Origin: JANQQJ01 sp046290575
GTDB taxonomy: Bacteria; Pseudomonadota; Alphaproteobacteria; SMXS01
Reading direction: 5' to 3'
Assembly: GCA_046290575.1 (NCBI GenBank)
Contig: JBKAGX010000003.1
Span: 186,001-250,000 of the forward strand
Length of the DNA stretch: 64,000 nt
Below the pieces are notes generated by a model. The model saw only the letters and a list, made by a program, of their open reading frames with translations, did not search any database and was not told the DNA's origin. This document shows, in pieces, positions 41,513 through 50,239 of this stretch (its first letter is position 1; each line of letters begins with the position of its first letter). Both the position numbers and the translations under genes were made by a program.

Positions 41513-41799
41513 ACGCAGTCTCAAAATGTGTTCGGCATGCCGACGATTATGAATACAAGCCTGTAGCGGTTTGTTTCTGGTTAAACCAACGGCAAAGGAA
41601 GGGATTCCCGGTTGACGCCGCTGAGCTGGACAGGGCGCGCGCGGCTTTGGTGTCAGAGGATCCCGGTGTTTTGGCTTTTGCCGAGGTCATGCACGTGAGC
41701 GTCAGCCAACTCCCTTCGTTCCTGGACAGCTGGCCGATAGATGAGTGGGGGCAATCGCCTGTGACATCTCTCGGCGAAATCGACTGTCCGCTCGACTAA
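41467..41799 (+). CDS. Hypothetical protein, possibly C-terminal part of a frameshifted gene
   Basis: 110 aa from the ATG at 41467, which has no SD; the frame is open from 41428. It contains SGDLDAIDAVSKCVRHADDYEYKPVAVCFWLNQRQRKGFPVDAAEL, which reads like a Sel1-type repeat (A-x-x-GD-x-A with a later F-W-L). It overlaps the preceding ORF by 46 nt in a different frame. I treat it as the continuation of 41162-41512 after a frameshift or as a separate small gene; the sequence alone does not decide. Confidence 0.45.
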   Translation: MDLVDLADSGDLDAIDAVSKCVRHADDYEYKPVAVCFWLNQRQRKGFPVDAAELDRARAALVSEDPGVLAFAEVMHVSVSQLPSFLDSWPIDEWGQSPVTSLGEIDCPLD

Positions 41800-41856
41800 C
41801 ACCCCATTCTTTTGTCGAGTTCGTTCATTTGCTCGAGCGTCTGGTAAACTCAGTGC

Positions 41857-42522
41857 ATGCTGTCGGTCGTCATTCCCACCTTGAACGCTGGTGAGCGCTT
41901 GCCGCCGCTGATCGCAGTGCTGCGGGAGGTCGCGGATGAAATCGTTGTCGCCGACGGCGGCTCGACGGATGACACGCGCAACGTGGCGCAACACGAGGGG
42001 GCCGTGGTGATCAATGCGGCACCGGGCCGGGGCCGCCAATTGGCGGCGGGCGCCAAGGCTGCGCATGGCGATTGGCTGCTCTTTTTGCATGCGGATTCGA
42101 CCATGGGGCAGGGCTGGCAGCAGGCGGTGCAGGCTCAGATCGACGACCCCTTCGGGCCGCATTGGGCTGCATATTTCAGGCTGGTGTTCGATGACGACAG
42201 CAGGCAGGCCAGGCGGCTCGAGCGCATGGTCGCATGGCGCTCAAGGGTGCTGGGGCTGCCTTATGGCGATCAGGGGCTGCTGCTGCACCGGTCGCTTTAT
42301 GACCGTGCCGGCGGGTTCGCCGATATCGAGCTGATGGAAGATGTCGCGCTGGTTCGCGCCATCGGGCGGCGGTGGCTCAAACCGCTTGATGCGGCGATTA
42401 TCACGTCGGCCGAACGTTTCCAGAAGGCGGGCTGGTGGAAACGGTCGGCGCGCAACTTGCTGTGTTTGATGCTCTATTTCTTCAAAGCGTCGCCGCGCTG
42501 GATTAAGCGTATTTATGGATGA
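41857..42522 (+). CDS. Glycosyltransferase family 2, TIGR04283 type
   Basis: 221 aa GT-A enzyme. LSVVIPTLNAGERLPPLI and EIVVADGGSTDDT at the N-terminus give the nucleotide-sugar binding fold; LLFLHADSTM holds the DxD-like position, and the typical GLPYGDQGLLLHRSLYDRAGGFADIELMEDVALVRAIGR block is present. This subfamily (TIGR04283) is frequently paired with TIGR04282 and labelled as arsenosugar biosynthesis, but no arsenosugar radical SAM gene (arsS) is here, so the substrate is open. The next gene, 94 bp on, is the TIGR04282 partner. Confidence 0.85.
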   Translation: MLSVVIPTLNAGERLPPLIAVLREVADEIVVADGGSTDDTRNVAQHEGAVVINAAPGRGRQLAAGAKAAHGDWLLFLHADSTMGQGWQQAVQAQIDDPFGPHWAAYFRLVFDDDSRQARRLERMVAWRSRVLGLPYGDQGLLLHRSLYDRAGGFADIELMEDVALVRAIGRRWLKPLDAAIITSAERFQKAGWWKRSARNLLCLMLYFFKASPRWIKRIYG

Positions 42523-42542
42523 GCATGGTTTCTGATGTTTTT

Positions 42543-42609
42543 CCCCTCACCCTCCCGCTGGCGCGGGTCCCTCCCTCTCCCCTCAGGGGAAAGGGTTGGG
42601 GTGAGGGGG
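42543..42609. repeat. Large palindromic intergenic repeat
   Basis: Ends CCCCTCACCC (42543-42552) and GGGTGAGGGG (42599-42608) pair. Between them are the hairpins CCCGC-TGGC-GCGGG and TCCCCTCAGGGGA, so the whole can fold as a branched structure. It resembles the CCCCTCACCCT-type repeats dispersed in proteobacterial genomes. The right arm ends 8 bp before the ATG of the next gene. Confidence 0.6.
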
Positions 42610-42616
42610 CCTAAAT

Positions 42617-43180
42617 ATGCTCCCCAACCACCTCGTCATTTTTGCCAAGGCGCCGCGCTTCGGCACGGTCAAGACCCGGTTGGCGGCCGATATCGGCAAG
42701 ACGGCCGCGCTGCGCTTTTACCGATCAAATCTGTTCGGGCTCGCCCGGCGGTTGGGCGGCGACCCGCGCTGGATGACGTGGCTGGCGGTCACGCCGGATG
42801 ATGCGGTCCGGCAGGGCGGCTGGCCTGATCTGCCACGGATCCGGCAGGGCCGCGGGGATCTGGGTGATCGGATGCAGCGGGTCATGGACCTGATGCCGGC
42901 TGGGCCGGTCTGCATTATCGGCAGCGACATTCCGGGCATCAGACCAATCCATATCGCTAGCGCTTTTGACACGCTGGGCGCAAATGATGCCGTGCTGGGC
43001 CCCACGCCCGACGGTGGCTATTGGCTGGTCGGGTTGAAGCGCCGGCCCAGGGTGCCGCAGATTTTCCAGGCGGTCGAATGGTCCAGCGGTCGTGAATTTG
43101 ATCAGACCAGGGCGAACATCACGGGGCCTCTGGCGCTGATCGAGACGCGCAATGACGTGGATACAGGTGCAGACCTATGA
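42617..43180 (+). CDS. TIGR04282 family glycosyltransferase-like protein (DUF2064)
   Basis: 187 aa with a nucleotidyl/glycosyltransferase-A fold. Recognised blocks: HLVIFAKAPRFGTVKTRLAADIG at the N-terminus, RMQRVMDLMPAGPVCIIGSDIPGIRPIHI, and DAVLGPTPDGGYWLVGLKR. The Asp in GSDIPG is the metal-binding position. It is the usual partner of the TIGR04283 gene just upstream. The ATG lies 8 bp after the palindromic repeat, whose GAGGGGG arm can act as the SD. It ends 4 bp before the convergent moaB stop. Confidence 0.85.
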   Translation: MLPNHLVIFAKAPRFGTVKTRLAADIGKTAALRFYRSNLFGLARRLGGDPRWMTWLAVTPDDAVRQGGWPDLPRIRQGRGDLGDRMQRVMDLMPAGPVCIIGSDIPGIRPIHIASAFDTLGANDAVLGPTPDGGYWLVGLKRRPRVPQIFQAVEWSSGREFDQTRANITGPLALIETRNDVDTGADL

Positions 43181-43184
43181 AACG

Positions 43185-43736
43185 TCAGGCCTTTCCACGG
43201 CCGTCGATATGCTCCTGCAGGCGGGGCATCAGCTCGACGAAGTTACACGGGCGGAATCGATAATCCAGCTGGTCCTTCAGAATGCCGTCCCAGCCGTCCT
43301 TGCACGCGCCGGGAGAGCCGGGCAGGGCGAACAGATAGGTCCCGCCCGCGACTCCGCCCGTGGCCCGGGATTGCATGGTCGAGGTACCAATCAGCTCATA
43401 GCTGATCATCCGAAAGACCTCTCCGAATCCCTCGATTTTCTTTTCGTAAAGCGATTCAAAGGCTTCGGGGGTCACGTCGCGGCCGGTCAGGCCAGTGCCG
43501 CCGGTCGAAACCACCACATCGATCTCTGGGTCCTCGATCCAGGCGCGCAGCTGGGTGGTGATGGCCGGGACGTCGTCCTTGACGATGGTGCGCGCGGCCA
43601 GCTGGTGGCCGGCCTCCGTCAACCGGTCGACCAGCACCTGACCCGAGCGGTCGTCGGCTTCGGTGCGTGTGTCCGACACCGTCATCACAGCGATGTTGAC
43701 CGGCACAAACGGCTTGGTTTCATCAATTTTGATCAT
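43185..43736 (-). CDS. moaB: Molybdenum cofactor biosynthesis protein B
   Basis: 183 aa of the MoaB/Mog family, which adenylylates molybdopterin before metal insertion. Seen: VNIAVMTVSDTRTEADDRSGQVLVDRLTEAGH, VVSTGGTGLTGRDVTPEAFESL and the terminal TYLFALPGSPGACKDGWDGIL. In organisms with a separate MogA the MoaB role is less clear; no other molybdopterin gene is in the window. It overlaps the slt stop by 4 nt (ATGA) and is therefore in the udg-slt-moaB transcript. Confidence 0.93.
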   Translation of the reverse strand: MIKIDETKPFVPVNIAVMTVSDTRTEADDRSGQVLVDRLTEAGHQLAARTIVKDDVPAITTQLRAWIEDPEIDVVVSTGGTGLTGRDVTPEAFESLYEKKIEGFGEVFRMISYELIGTSTMQSRATGGVAGGTYLFALPGSPGACKDGWDGILKDQLDYRFRPCNFVELMPRLQEHIDGRGKA

Positions 43737-45520
43737 TGACTGGAGTCGCCCGCACTGGCCGTTCGATTGTCGATCGGGTCATAGCGTGGCCACATCCCCG
43801 CTGCGATCTGATCGAGTGTCGGAGCGGGTTGCCCCAACCGCGCGCGGTAAATCCACAAATTTGCCATGACACGTTCAACATAGTTGCGGGTTTCGCGCAC
43901 CGGAATAGACTCCATATAGAGCAGCCAGTCATCGCCGTGATTGGTCTGGTTCAGCCATTTGGCGACATTGCCGGGACCCGCATTATAGGCGGATATCACC
44001 AGCAGCAGATTGCCGCGCATGGTGTGCTTTTTCATCAGGTAGTTGATGTATTTCTGGCCGAGCATGATGTTGAATTCGGGATTGTAGAGCCGGGTCTTGC
44101 CCGACCCGCGCAACGATCTGTCCCGGTGGATGTAACTCGCTGTTGCGGGCATCAACTGCATCAGGCCGCGGGCGCCGGCATGGCTGGTGGCCCAGCTGGT
44201 AAAATTCGATTCCTGCCGCATGAACGCAAACAGCAACGCCCGGTCAAGGTTGAAGCCGTCCTCGGGCGCCCAGTCGGGCACCGGATACAGCGCTGACTGA
44301 TAGAAGGTGCCTGTGCCGCGTCTTGCCTTGCGCGCCATGGTGATCTGGGACGAGGGCAGGTCGATATGCGCGGCGACCTTCAACAGATGCTCAAAGGCAG
44401 CGCCCGGCGGCAGGCGGCGCATCAGCAGATGAACCTCTTCGTCGGCCTGTCCTGTCCGGCCGACTTCCGCCAGCGCGATAGCCCGCTTCATTTCACCGAG
44501 GGCCATGGCCTCGGTGAACTCATTGGGGCTCAGTGAGGGGGGCGCCCAGTCATAGGTATGTGGGTCATCGAGATGGCGGGCCGCCAGCACACCATAGAAT
44601 GTCATCGGATAGGTTGCGGCCACTTCCAGCATGGGAACAACCTCGTCCGGTTTTCTGGCCCGGATGTAGGATCGTGCTGCCCAGTAGGCGCCCGCCGCGC
44701 TCAGCCAGTCCCCCGCATCATAGGATTCGGGCACTTTGGAGAAATGCCGCGCGGCGTCCTCGTAGCGACCCATGCGCCAGGCGGCAAGACCGGCAAACCA
44801 GCTTGCTTCGGGGACTTCGGGGCCGGATCGGGCCTCGGCCTTGGCGCCCAGCGCCAGCGCCTTGTCGATATTGCCCTTGAAATAGTGCGCCTTGGCAACG
44901 CGCGACATTTGCGAGTCAAACTCGGCATCGGTAAACAGCCCGGATTTCTCGGCGGCCCAGAGGTGCTTCTCTGCTTCATCCGGGTTCCGTTTGCGGACAT
45001 TCCTGGTGATACCGGATCGTGCTTGGTATTCCTTGCTCTTGCGGGTGCGTTCAGCGCTGGAAAGCCTCGGTGGCGCGACATTTTCCACTTCCGGTGCCTT
45101 GTAACGCGAGGGAACCGGCGGGACCGGCGCACGCGCCTTGGCGGGCTTACGGCGCATCGCCAGCCGGTAGATTTTGTCGGCCTTGGGATGGTCCGCATAG
45201 AGTTCCATCCAGTCGCGCAGCTCGGTGAATTTCGAGCGGTACTTCGTCGGGTGCATATAGCGCTGATAAAGCACATGCCCCATCAGCGTCCGATCGGACA
45301 ATTGGGCGATCAGCCGGTCGGCTTCCTTCCAGTTGCCGGGTTCCTGCGCCGCGAAAATCTGCTGGTAGAGCGCGATGTCGGCGTCTGACAACAGCTGAGG
45401 AGTGACGGAGATGTCGATAATCGGCTCTGACGCCTCTGAATGGCCCGCGTTCGGCGCGACCATGAACGCCAACAGGAACATGGCAACGAAAAAAGAGATG
45501 CGCCGTGCTTTCAAGATCAA
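43733..45520 (-). CDS. slt: Soluble lytic murein transglycosylase
   Basis: 595 aa. A signal peptide (hydrophobic segment near residues 9-25, cleavage around APNAGHSEA) is followed by an alpha-helical superhelix of TPR-like repeats (about 50-400) and a C-terminal SLT lysozyme-like domain with the catalytic Glu in MRQESNFTSWATSHAGARGLMQLMPATA and the conserved GQKYINYLM and ISAYNAGPGNVAKWL blocks. It cleaves peptidoglycan with formation of 1,6-anhydromuramic acid. It lies between the UDG and moaB genes on the same strand. Confidence 0.95.
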   Translation of the reverse strand: MILKARRISFFVAMFLLAFMVAPNAGHSEASEPIIDISVTPQLLSDADIALYQQIFAAQEPGNWKEADRLIAQLSDRTLMGHVLYQRYMHPTKYRSKFTELRDWMELYADHPKADKIYRLAMRRKPAKARAPVPPVPSRYKAPEVENVAPPRLSSAERTRKSKEYQARSGITRNVRKRNPDEAEKHLWAAEKSGLFTDAEFDSQMSRVAKAHYFKGNIDKALALGAKAEARSGPEVPEASWFAGLAAWRMGRYEDAARHFSKVPESYDAGDWLSAAGAYWAARSYIRARKPDEVVPMLEVAATYPMTFYGVLAARHLDDPHTYDWAPPSLSPNEFTEAMALGEMKRAIALAEVGRTGQADEEVHLLMRRLPPGAAFEHLLKVAAHIDLPSSQITMARKARRGTGTFYQSALYPVPDWAPEDGFNLDRALLFAFMRQESNFTSWATSHAGARGLMQLMPATASYIHRDRSLRGSGKTRLYNPEFNIMLGQKYINYLMKKHTMRGNLLLVISAYNAGPGNVAKWLNQTNHGDDWLLYMESIPVRETRNYVERVMANLWIYRARLGQPAPTLDQIAAGMWPRYDPIDNRTASAGDSSQ

Positions 45521-45547
45521 TGCCGCCTCATAAAACAGGAACTACCG

Positions 45548-46414
45548 TTATCCTAACCTAGTCTTCAGGGAGAGAAAATCCCGCCAGGCATCACGTTTCA
45601 GTGCGGGCTGCCGTAACAAATAGGCGGGATGATAGGTGGGCAACACCGGCACGTTCAGCCCGCTCTTGTTGTAGTCCTGCCATTTGCCACGCAGACGGGT
45701 AATCCCGACCGTGGTTTCCAGCACCGCCGCCGCTGCCGACCCGCCAAGCAACACAATCGCCTTTGGCCGCACCAGCTCAATATGACGTTCCAGAAAGGGC
45801 AGGCAGAGTTCCGATTCGAACGTCGTCGGTTTGCGGTTGCCCGGCGGGCGCCAGAAGATCGTATTGGTAATATAGGCGCTGGAGCGGTCGCGGCCGATGG
45901 CCGCCAGCATCTTGTCCAGCAGCTTGCCGCTGACGCCTACAAAAGGCAGCCCCTTCCGGTCTTCGTCGGCGCCGGGGGCCTCGCCAATGATCATCAGGCC
46001 TGCATCGGGGTTGCCGTCGGCGAACACCAGATTGGTCGCCGTTGCTTGCAACGGGCATTGGTCGAAACGGCTAAGTGCCGCGCGCAACTCGTCCAACGAA
46101 CTACAGCCCATGGCGATCTGCCGGGCGGTCGAGACAGACTGATCCGCGGGTTCCAGCGGCCTTGGTTCGGTGGGGGTCGCGGGTTGCGGCGGCGGAACCG
46201 GGCGGTTTTCGCCATGCGATGCCTCAGCCGAGGCAGGCGTGGATGCTGGACGCGTGGTGGGCAAAGGCGGTCGCACTGGCGCCGCCTCAAACCGGTTGAC
46301 CGGTTCTTCGCCGATGGCCTCATCGGCACCCATTTCGACCTGCCAGCGGAGCAGGGCGGCGGCATCGTCTTTGGGCATGTCGGTCACTGTGGAACAGTTG
46401 TCTTGGTTTTGCAT
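45548..46414 (-). CDS. Uracil-DNA glycosylase, family 4/5-like, lacking some Fe-S cysteines
   Basis: 288 aa. Motif 1 GEAPGADEDRKGLPFVG, YITNTIFWRPPGNRKPT, and motif 2 HPAYLLRQ identify a UDG-superfamily enzyme of the family 4-like type. In the Fe-S form, two cysteines lie in a CxxC before the core, one in the KCRPPGNR position and one further on; here the first CxxC reads F117-D-Q-C120, and the R-P-P-G-N-R site has Trp (W188) in place of Cys, while C204 is kept. So a normal [4Fe-4S] site is unlikely. An N-terminal Pro-rich region of about 90 residues precedes the core. It heads the udg-slt-moaB operon. Confidence 0.88.
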   Translation of the reverse strand: MQNQDNCSTVTDMPKDDAAALLRWQVEMGADEAIGEEPVNRFEAAPVRPPLPTTRPASTPASAEASHGENRPVPPPQPATPTEPRPLEPADQSVSTARQIAMGCSSLDELRAALSRFDQCPLQATATNLVFADGNPDAGLMIIGEAPGADEDRKGLPFVGVSGKLLDKMLAAIGRDRSSAYITNTIFWRPPGNRKPTTFESELCLPFLERHIELVRPKAIVLLGGSAAAAVLETTVGITRLRGKWQDYNKSGLNVPVLPTYHPAYLLRQPALKRDAWRDFLSLKTRLG

Positions 46415-46460
46415 GGCATGAACGCGATATTATAGGTCAATCGGATCAACGGAGCACCCC

Positions 46461-46751
46461 ATGGACGACCAGACAAAAACAGAATTGGAAGCGGCGGCCT
46501 TTCGCCGCCTCGTCTCCCATCTGCGCGAGCGCGCGGACGTACAGAATATCGACCTGATGGACCTGGCCGGTTTCTGCCGCAATTGCCTTTCCAACTGGTA
46601 CAAGGATGCGGCAGAAGAGAAGGGTATCGAGCTGGACAAGATGGCTGCACGCGAAATCGTCTATGGCATGCCCTATGAGGAATGGAAGGCCAAGCACCAG
46701 ACCGAGGCGTCACCAGAAAAACTGGCCAGCTTCGAACAGCACAAGCACTAG
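46461..46751 (+). CDS. DUF1244 domain protein
   Basis: 96 aa. The domain is recognised from AAAFRRLVSHLRERADVQNIDLMDLAGFCRNCLSNWYKDAAEEKGI and the end IVYGMPYEEWKAKHQ. It is a small helical protein of unknown function, widespread in proteobacteria. One C-x2-C pair (CRNC) is present. It starts 46 bp from the divergent UDG gene. GGAG lies upstream of the ATG. Confidence 0.92.
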   Translation: MDDQTKTELEAAAFRRLVSHLRERADVQNIDLMDLAGFCRNCLSNWYKDAAEEKGIELDKMAAREIVYGMPYEEWKAKHQTEASPEKLASFEQHKH

Positions 46752-46781
46752 ACCCAATTAGAGCTGGACACCGGCCTTGCG

Positions 46782-46811
46782 TTGACCCCCAAGGGGGGCG
46801 GCGCATATAAG
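46782..46811 (+). promoter_or_regulatory. Promoter of the ETF-QO gene
   Basis: TTGACC (46782-46787) and TATAAG (46806-46811) are 18 bp apart; the spacer contains CCCCC-AA-GGGGG, a short palindrome. Transcription would begin near 46818, about 30 bp before the start codon. Confidence 0.6.
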
Positions 46812-46846
46812 GTTCAAGGCCAAAAACAAGAATAAGGATGCGCGCA

Positions 46847-48493
46847 ATGGAACGCGAATCGATGGAGTTCGACGTGTTGATCGTAGGGGCCGGCCCGGCG
46901 GGTCTTGCAGCGGCGATCAAGCTCAAACAGCTTTGTGCGGAGAACGACACGGATTTCAGCGTCTGCGTGCTGGAAAAGGGCTCCGAGGTCGGGGCCCACA
47001 TCTTGTCCGGGGCGGTGTTTGAGCCGCGGGCGCTTAACGAGCTGATCCCGGATTGGAAAGACAAGGACGCGCCGCTCAACACACCATGTGACCAAGACAA
47101 GTTCATTATGTTGACGGAGAAGGGCTCGATGGGCGTGCCCGGCTTCATCATGCCGCCGGTGCTGCATAACAAGGGCAACTACATTGTCAGCCTGGGCAAT
47201 GTGTGCCGCTGGCTGGGCGAGCAGGCGGAAGCCGCCGGTGTCGAGGTTTACCCGGGTTTTGCCGCTGCCGAGGTTCTCTATCACGAGGATGGCAGCGTCA
47301 AAGGTGTCGCGACCGGTGACATGGGCATTGGCAAGGACGGTGAAAAGAAAGGCATGTACGAGCCGGGCATCGAACTGCATGCCAAATACACGTTCTTCGC
47401 AGAGGGCGCGCGCGGTTCCCTTACCCGCGAGCTCACCGACAAGTTCGGCCTGCGCGACGACAGCGGCCCTCAGAAATACGGCATCGGCATCAAGGAGCTC
47501 TGGGAGATCGAGCCGGGCAAGCACAAGCCAGGCTATGTTCAGCACACGTTCGGCTGGCCGATGGACAAGAAGACCTATGGCGGTTCCTTCCTCTATCATT
47601 TCGATGAGAATCTGGTTTCCGTCGGCTTTGTCATGGGGCTCGATTACGAGAATCCTTATCTGTCGCCCTATGACGAATTCCAGCGCTATAAATCACACCC
47701 GGCGATCCGCCCCACCTTCGAAGGCGGCAAGCGCGTGTCCTATGGAGCGCGGGCGATTACAGCCGGGGGTTTTCAGTCTGTACCGAAGCTCACCTTTCCT
47801 GGCGGCGCGTTGATTGGCTGTTCGGCGGGCTTTGTCAACGTGCCCAAGATCAAGGGCTCCAACAACGCGATGAAGACCGGCATGATGGCTGCCGAAACCG
47901 CCTTCGAGGCGCTAAAGGCAGGTGCGGAAGGCCATGACGAGCTCACGGGCTACACAAAGGCCTACGAGAATTCCTGGGTCTACAAGGATCTGAAGGCGGT
48001 TCGTAACGCCAAGCCTGCCTTTGGGTTCGGGCTTTACGCAGGCGTTCTGATGTCAGGCATCGAAGGCTGGCTGTTCGGCAAGCTGCCGTTTACGCTGAAG
48101 CACAAGAAGGCCGATCATGAAGCGCTGAAACCTGCCTCGGAGTTCCAGCCGATAGCCTACCCCAAGCCGGATGGTGAGGTGACGTTCGACAAGCTGTCAT
48201 CCGTGTTCATCTCCAATACAAATCATGAAGAAGATCAACCGGCGCATCTGACGCTGAAAAACGAAATGATCCCGATTGCCACCAATCTGGAAGTGTATGA
48301 GGCGCCGGAACAACGCTATTGCCCGGCCGGGGTTTATGAGATCGTTCGGGAGGATGACGGGTCCAATCCGCGTCTGCAGATCAACGCGCAGAACTGCGTG
48401 CACTGCAAGACTTGTGATATCAAGGACCCGACGCAAAATATTGTATGGGTAACGCCGGAGGGTGGCGGCGGCCCGAACTATCCGAATATGTAG
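46847..48493 (+). CDS. Electron transfer flavoprotein-ubiquinone oxidoreductase
   Basis: 548 aa flavoprotein with one [4Fe-4S] cluster that passes electrons from ETF (beta-oxidation and amino-acid dehydrogenases) to ubiquinone. The FAD motif DVLIVGAGPAGLAAAIKLKQL lies at residues 7-27; the C-terminal cluster region reads YCPAGVYEIV, QNCVHCKTCDIKDPTQNI and WVTPEGGGGPNY. I use ATG 46847 because AAGGA lies 8 bases upstream; the ATG at 46838 sits on that AAGGA. A TPR gene follows 8 bp after the stop. Confidence 0.97.
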   Translation: MERESMEFDVLIVGAGPAGLAAAIKLKQLCAENDTDFSVCVLEKGSEVGAHILSGAVFEPRALNELIPDWKDKDAPLNTPCDQDKFIMLTEKGSMGVPGFIMPPVLHNKGNYIVSLGNVCRWLGEQAEAAGVEVYPGFAAAEVLYHEDGSVKGVATGDMGIGKDGEKKGMYEPGIELHAKYTFFAEGARGSLTRELTDKFGLRDDSGPQKYGIGIKELWEIEPGKHKPGYVQHTFGWPMDKKTYGGSFLYHFDENLVSVGFVMGLDYENPYLSPYDEFQRYKSHPAIRPTFEGGKRVSYGARAITAGGFQSVPKLTFPGGALIGCSAGFVNVPKIKGSNNAMKTGMMAAETAFEALKAGAEGHDELTGYTKAYENSWVYKDLKAVRNAKPAFGFGLYAGVLMSGIEGWLFGKLPFTLKHKKADHEALKPASEFQPIAYPKPDGEVTFDKLSSVFISNTNHEEDQPAHLTLKNEMIPIATNLEVYEAPEQRYCPAGVYEIVREDDGSNPRLQINAQNCVHCKTCDIKDPTQNIVWVTPEGGGGPNYPNM

Positions 48494-48501
48494 GATACGA
48501 G

Positions 48502-50229
48502 ATGCGCAGACCGAAAACCGCTGGTTTCTTCAAGAGGGCGTTCACCGCTGGTTTGCTGGCGGTAATCATTCTCCTGCCAGCTCCACCACCAGCGTTCGCC
48601 TCCCCTGAATCCGGGAGCATTCAGGCTGACCGATATGGTGATTATCTGTCCGCGCGCGTTGCCATCATCAACCGTGACACACAGGCGGCTGCGGATTTCT
48701 ACATCCGCGCGGTCGCCAGCGACCCCTTCAATGTTGCACTGATCCACCAGGCATTCTCGCTCGCCGTCGCCAGCGGACGCCATGATGATGCAGCCCGCTT
48801 GGCGCGCCGGCTCGCGACGCTGGATGACAAATCCACCGGCCTTATGGAATTGGTCCTGCTGGTAGATGATCTGCGGCAGGAAAAACTTGATACCGCGCGC
48901 ACCAGGATAGTGGATATGCCCCGGACCGGTATCGTCGCGCTGATGGCGCCACTGGTGTCCAGTTGGCTTGATGCCTGGAACGGAGATTTTGGGGCCGCGC
49001 TGGCAGATCTTGAGGAGCTGGAAGGAAACAGAGGGTTCGAGCCGTTTCAGAAAACCCACCGCGCCTACATTCTCGATTATGCTGGTCAGGTTGAAGAGGC
49101 TCGCCAAGCCTATGTTGAAGCTGTTGCGCTTCAGAAAGGGCGAGACCTGCGTCTGGTGCTTGCTTTTAGCCGTTTCCTGCATCGTCATGGTGAGACCGCA
49201 GCCGCGAACGAAGTTCTTGACGCCTATACCCAGGCCTACCCGAGCAATGTTCTGGTCGAGGCAACCCGGAAAGACTTTGAAAGCGGTGCGACACTCGCCC
49301 CCGTCGTCAACTCTGTAGCCGACGGGGCGGCAGAGGCGTTCTTCAACACCGGACAGGCGCTGGCCAATGAGCGGTCGAGCACGTCTGCCGTGATTTATCT
49401 GCGCCTCGCCTTGGCGCTGAAGTCCGACTTCTCGGTCGCAGCCCTGCTGCTCGGCGATGTGCTGGAGCGAGACGGTCGTCTGGAAACAGCGCTTGAGGCC
49501 TATATGATGGTTTCCGACCATCCGGTCCTGGGGTGGGACGCCCGGTTCGAAGCGGCGACGCTGAAAGCACGGATGGATCGGCCTGATGACGCCATCATGG
49601 TGTTGGAAACGATGGCCGCCGAGCGGCCGACAAATACAAATTTGCTGTCGACCCTGGCGGATATTCTACGCGGTGAAAACAGGTTCGAAGAGGCAATTGG
49701 CTATTACGACAGGGTCGTCGCTCTGGTTGATCAGCCTGCGCCACGCCATTGGACGCTGTTTTATGCGCGGGGCATTGCGCTCGAACGGAAGGGCGCCTGG
49801 GAACGCGCGGAAGCCGATTTTCTCAAGGCACTGGAACTCAAACCTGATCAGCCGCTGGTGCTGAATTATCTTGGCTATAGCTGGGTTGAAAAAGGCGTCA
49901 ATCTGGACCGGGCGCTGATGATGATTGAACGGGCTGTCGAGCAGCGGCCCGATGATGGTTATATCGTCGACAGCCTCGGCTGGGCGCTTTACCGCACGGG
50001 CAAGTATGAAGAGGCGGCCGCGTGGCTCGAAAAGGCCGTCATTCTCAGGCCGGAAGACCCCACGATCAACGATCATCTGGGGGATGCTTACTGGAAAGTC
50101 GGCCGGCAACTCGAAGCCACATTCCAGTGGCGGCACGCGCTGACAATGGATCCTGAGGGCGATGACCACGAGCGGATTCGCGAGAAAATCCGCTATGGTC
50201 TCGATAGTGAACAACGCAGCCAGAATTAG
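48502..50229 (+). CDS. Exported tetratricopeptide repeat protein
   Basis: 575 aa. A signal peptide (basic MRRPKTAGFFKRA, then hydrophobic, ending near PAFAS at about residue 34) is followed by a string of TPR units, clearest in the C-terminal half: RHWTLFYARGIALERKGAWERAEADFLKALELKPDQPLVLNYLGYSWVEKG, DRALMMIERAVEQRPDDGYIVDSLGWALYRTGKYEEAAAWLEKAVILRPEDPTINDHLGDAYWKVG. Such proteins act as scaffolds in the periplasm or at the outer membrane. It lies between ETF-QO and ispE, with 10 bp to ispE, an arrangement shared by relatives. No specific function can be given. Confidence 0.9.
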   Translation: MRRPKTAGFFKRAFTAGLLAVIILLPAPPPAFASPESGSIQADRYGDYLSARVAIINRDTQAAADFYIRAVASDPFNVALIHQAFSLAVASGRHDDAARLARRLATLDDKSTGLMELVLLVDDLRQEKLDTARTRIVDMPRTGIVALMAPLVSSWLDAWNGDFGAALADLEELEGNRGFEPFQKTHRAYILDYAGQVEEARQAYVEAVALQKGRDLRLVLAFSRFLHRHGETAAANEVLDAYTQAYPSNVLVEATRKDFESGATLAPVVNSVADGAAEAFFNTGQALANERSSTSAVIYLRLALALKSDFSVAALLLGDVLERDGRLETALEAYMMVSDHPVLGWDARFEAATLKARMDRPDDAIMVLETMAAERPTNTNLLSTLADILRGENRFEEAIGYYDRVVALVDQPAPRHWTLFYARGIALERKGAWERAEADFLKALELKPDQPLVLNYLGYSWVEKGVNLDRALMMIERAVEQRPDDGYIVDSLGWALYRTGKYEEAAAWLEKAVILRPEDPTINDHLGDAYWKVGRQLEATFQWRHALTMDPEGDDHERIREKIRYGLDSEQRSQN

Positions 50230-50239
50230 GTCCTGATCC

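Noticed and set aside
44558..45388. 276-aa frame on the plus strand opposite slt
   Set aside because: No domain or start signal; the transglycosylase on the minus strand explains the sequence.
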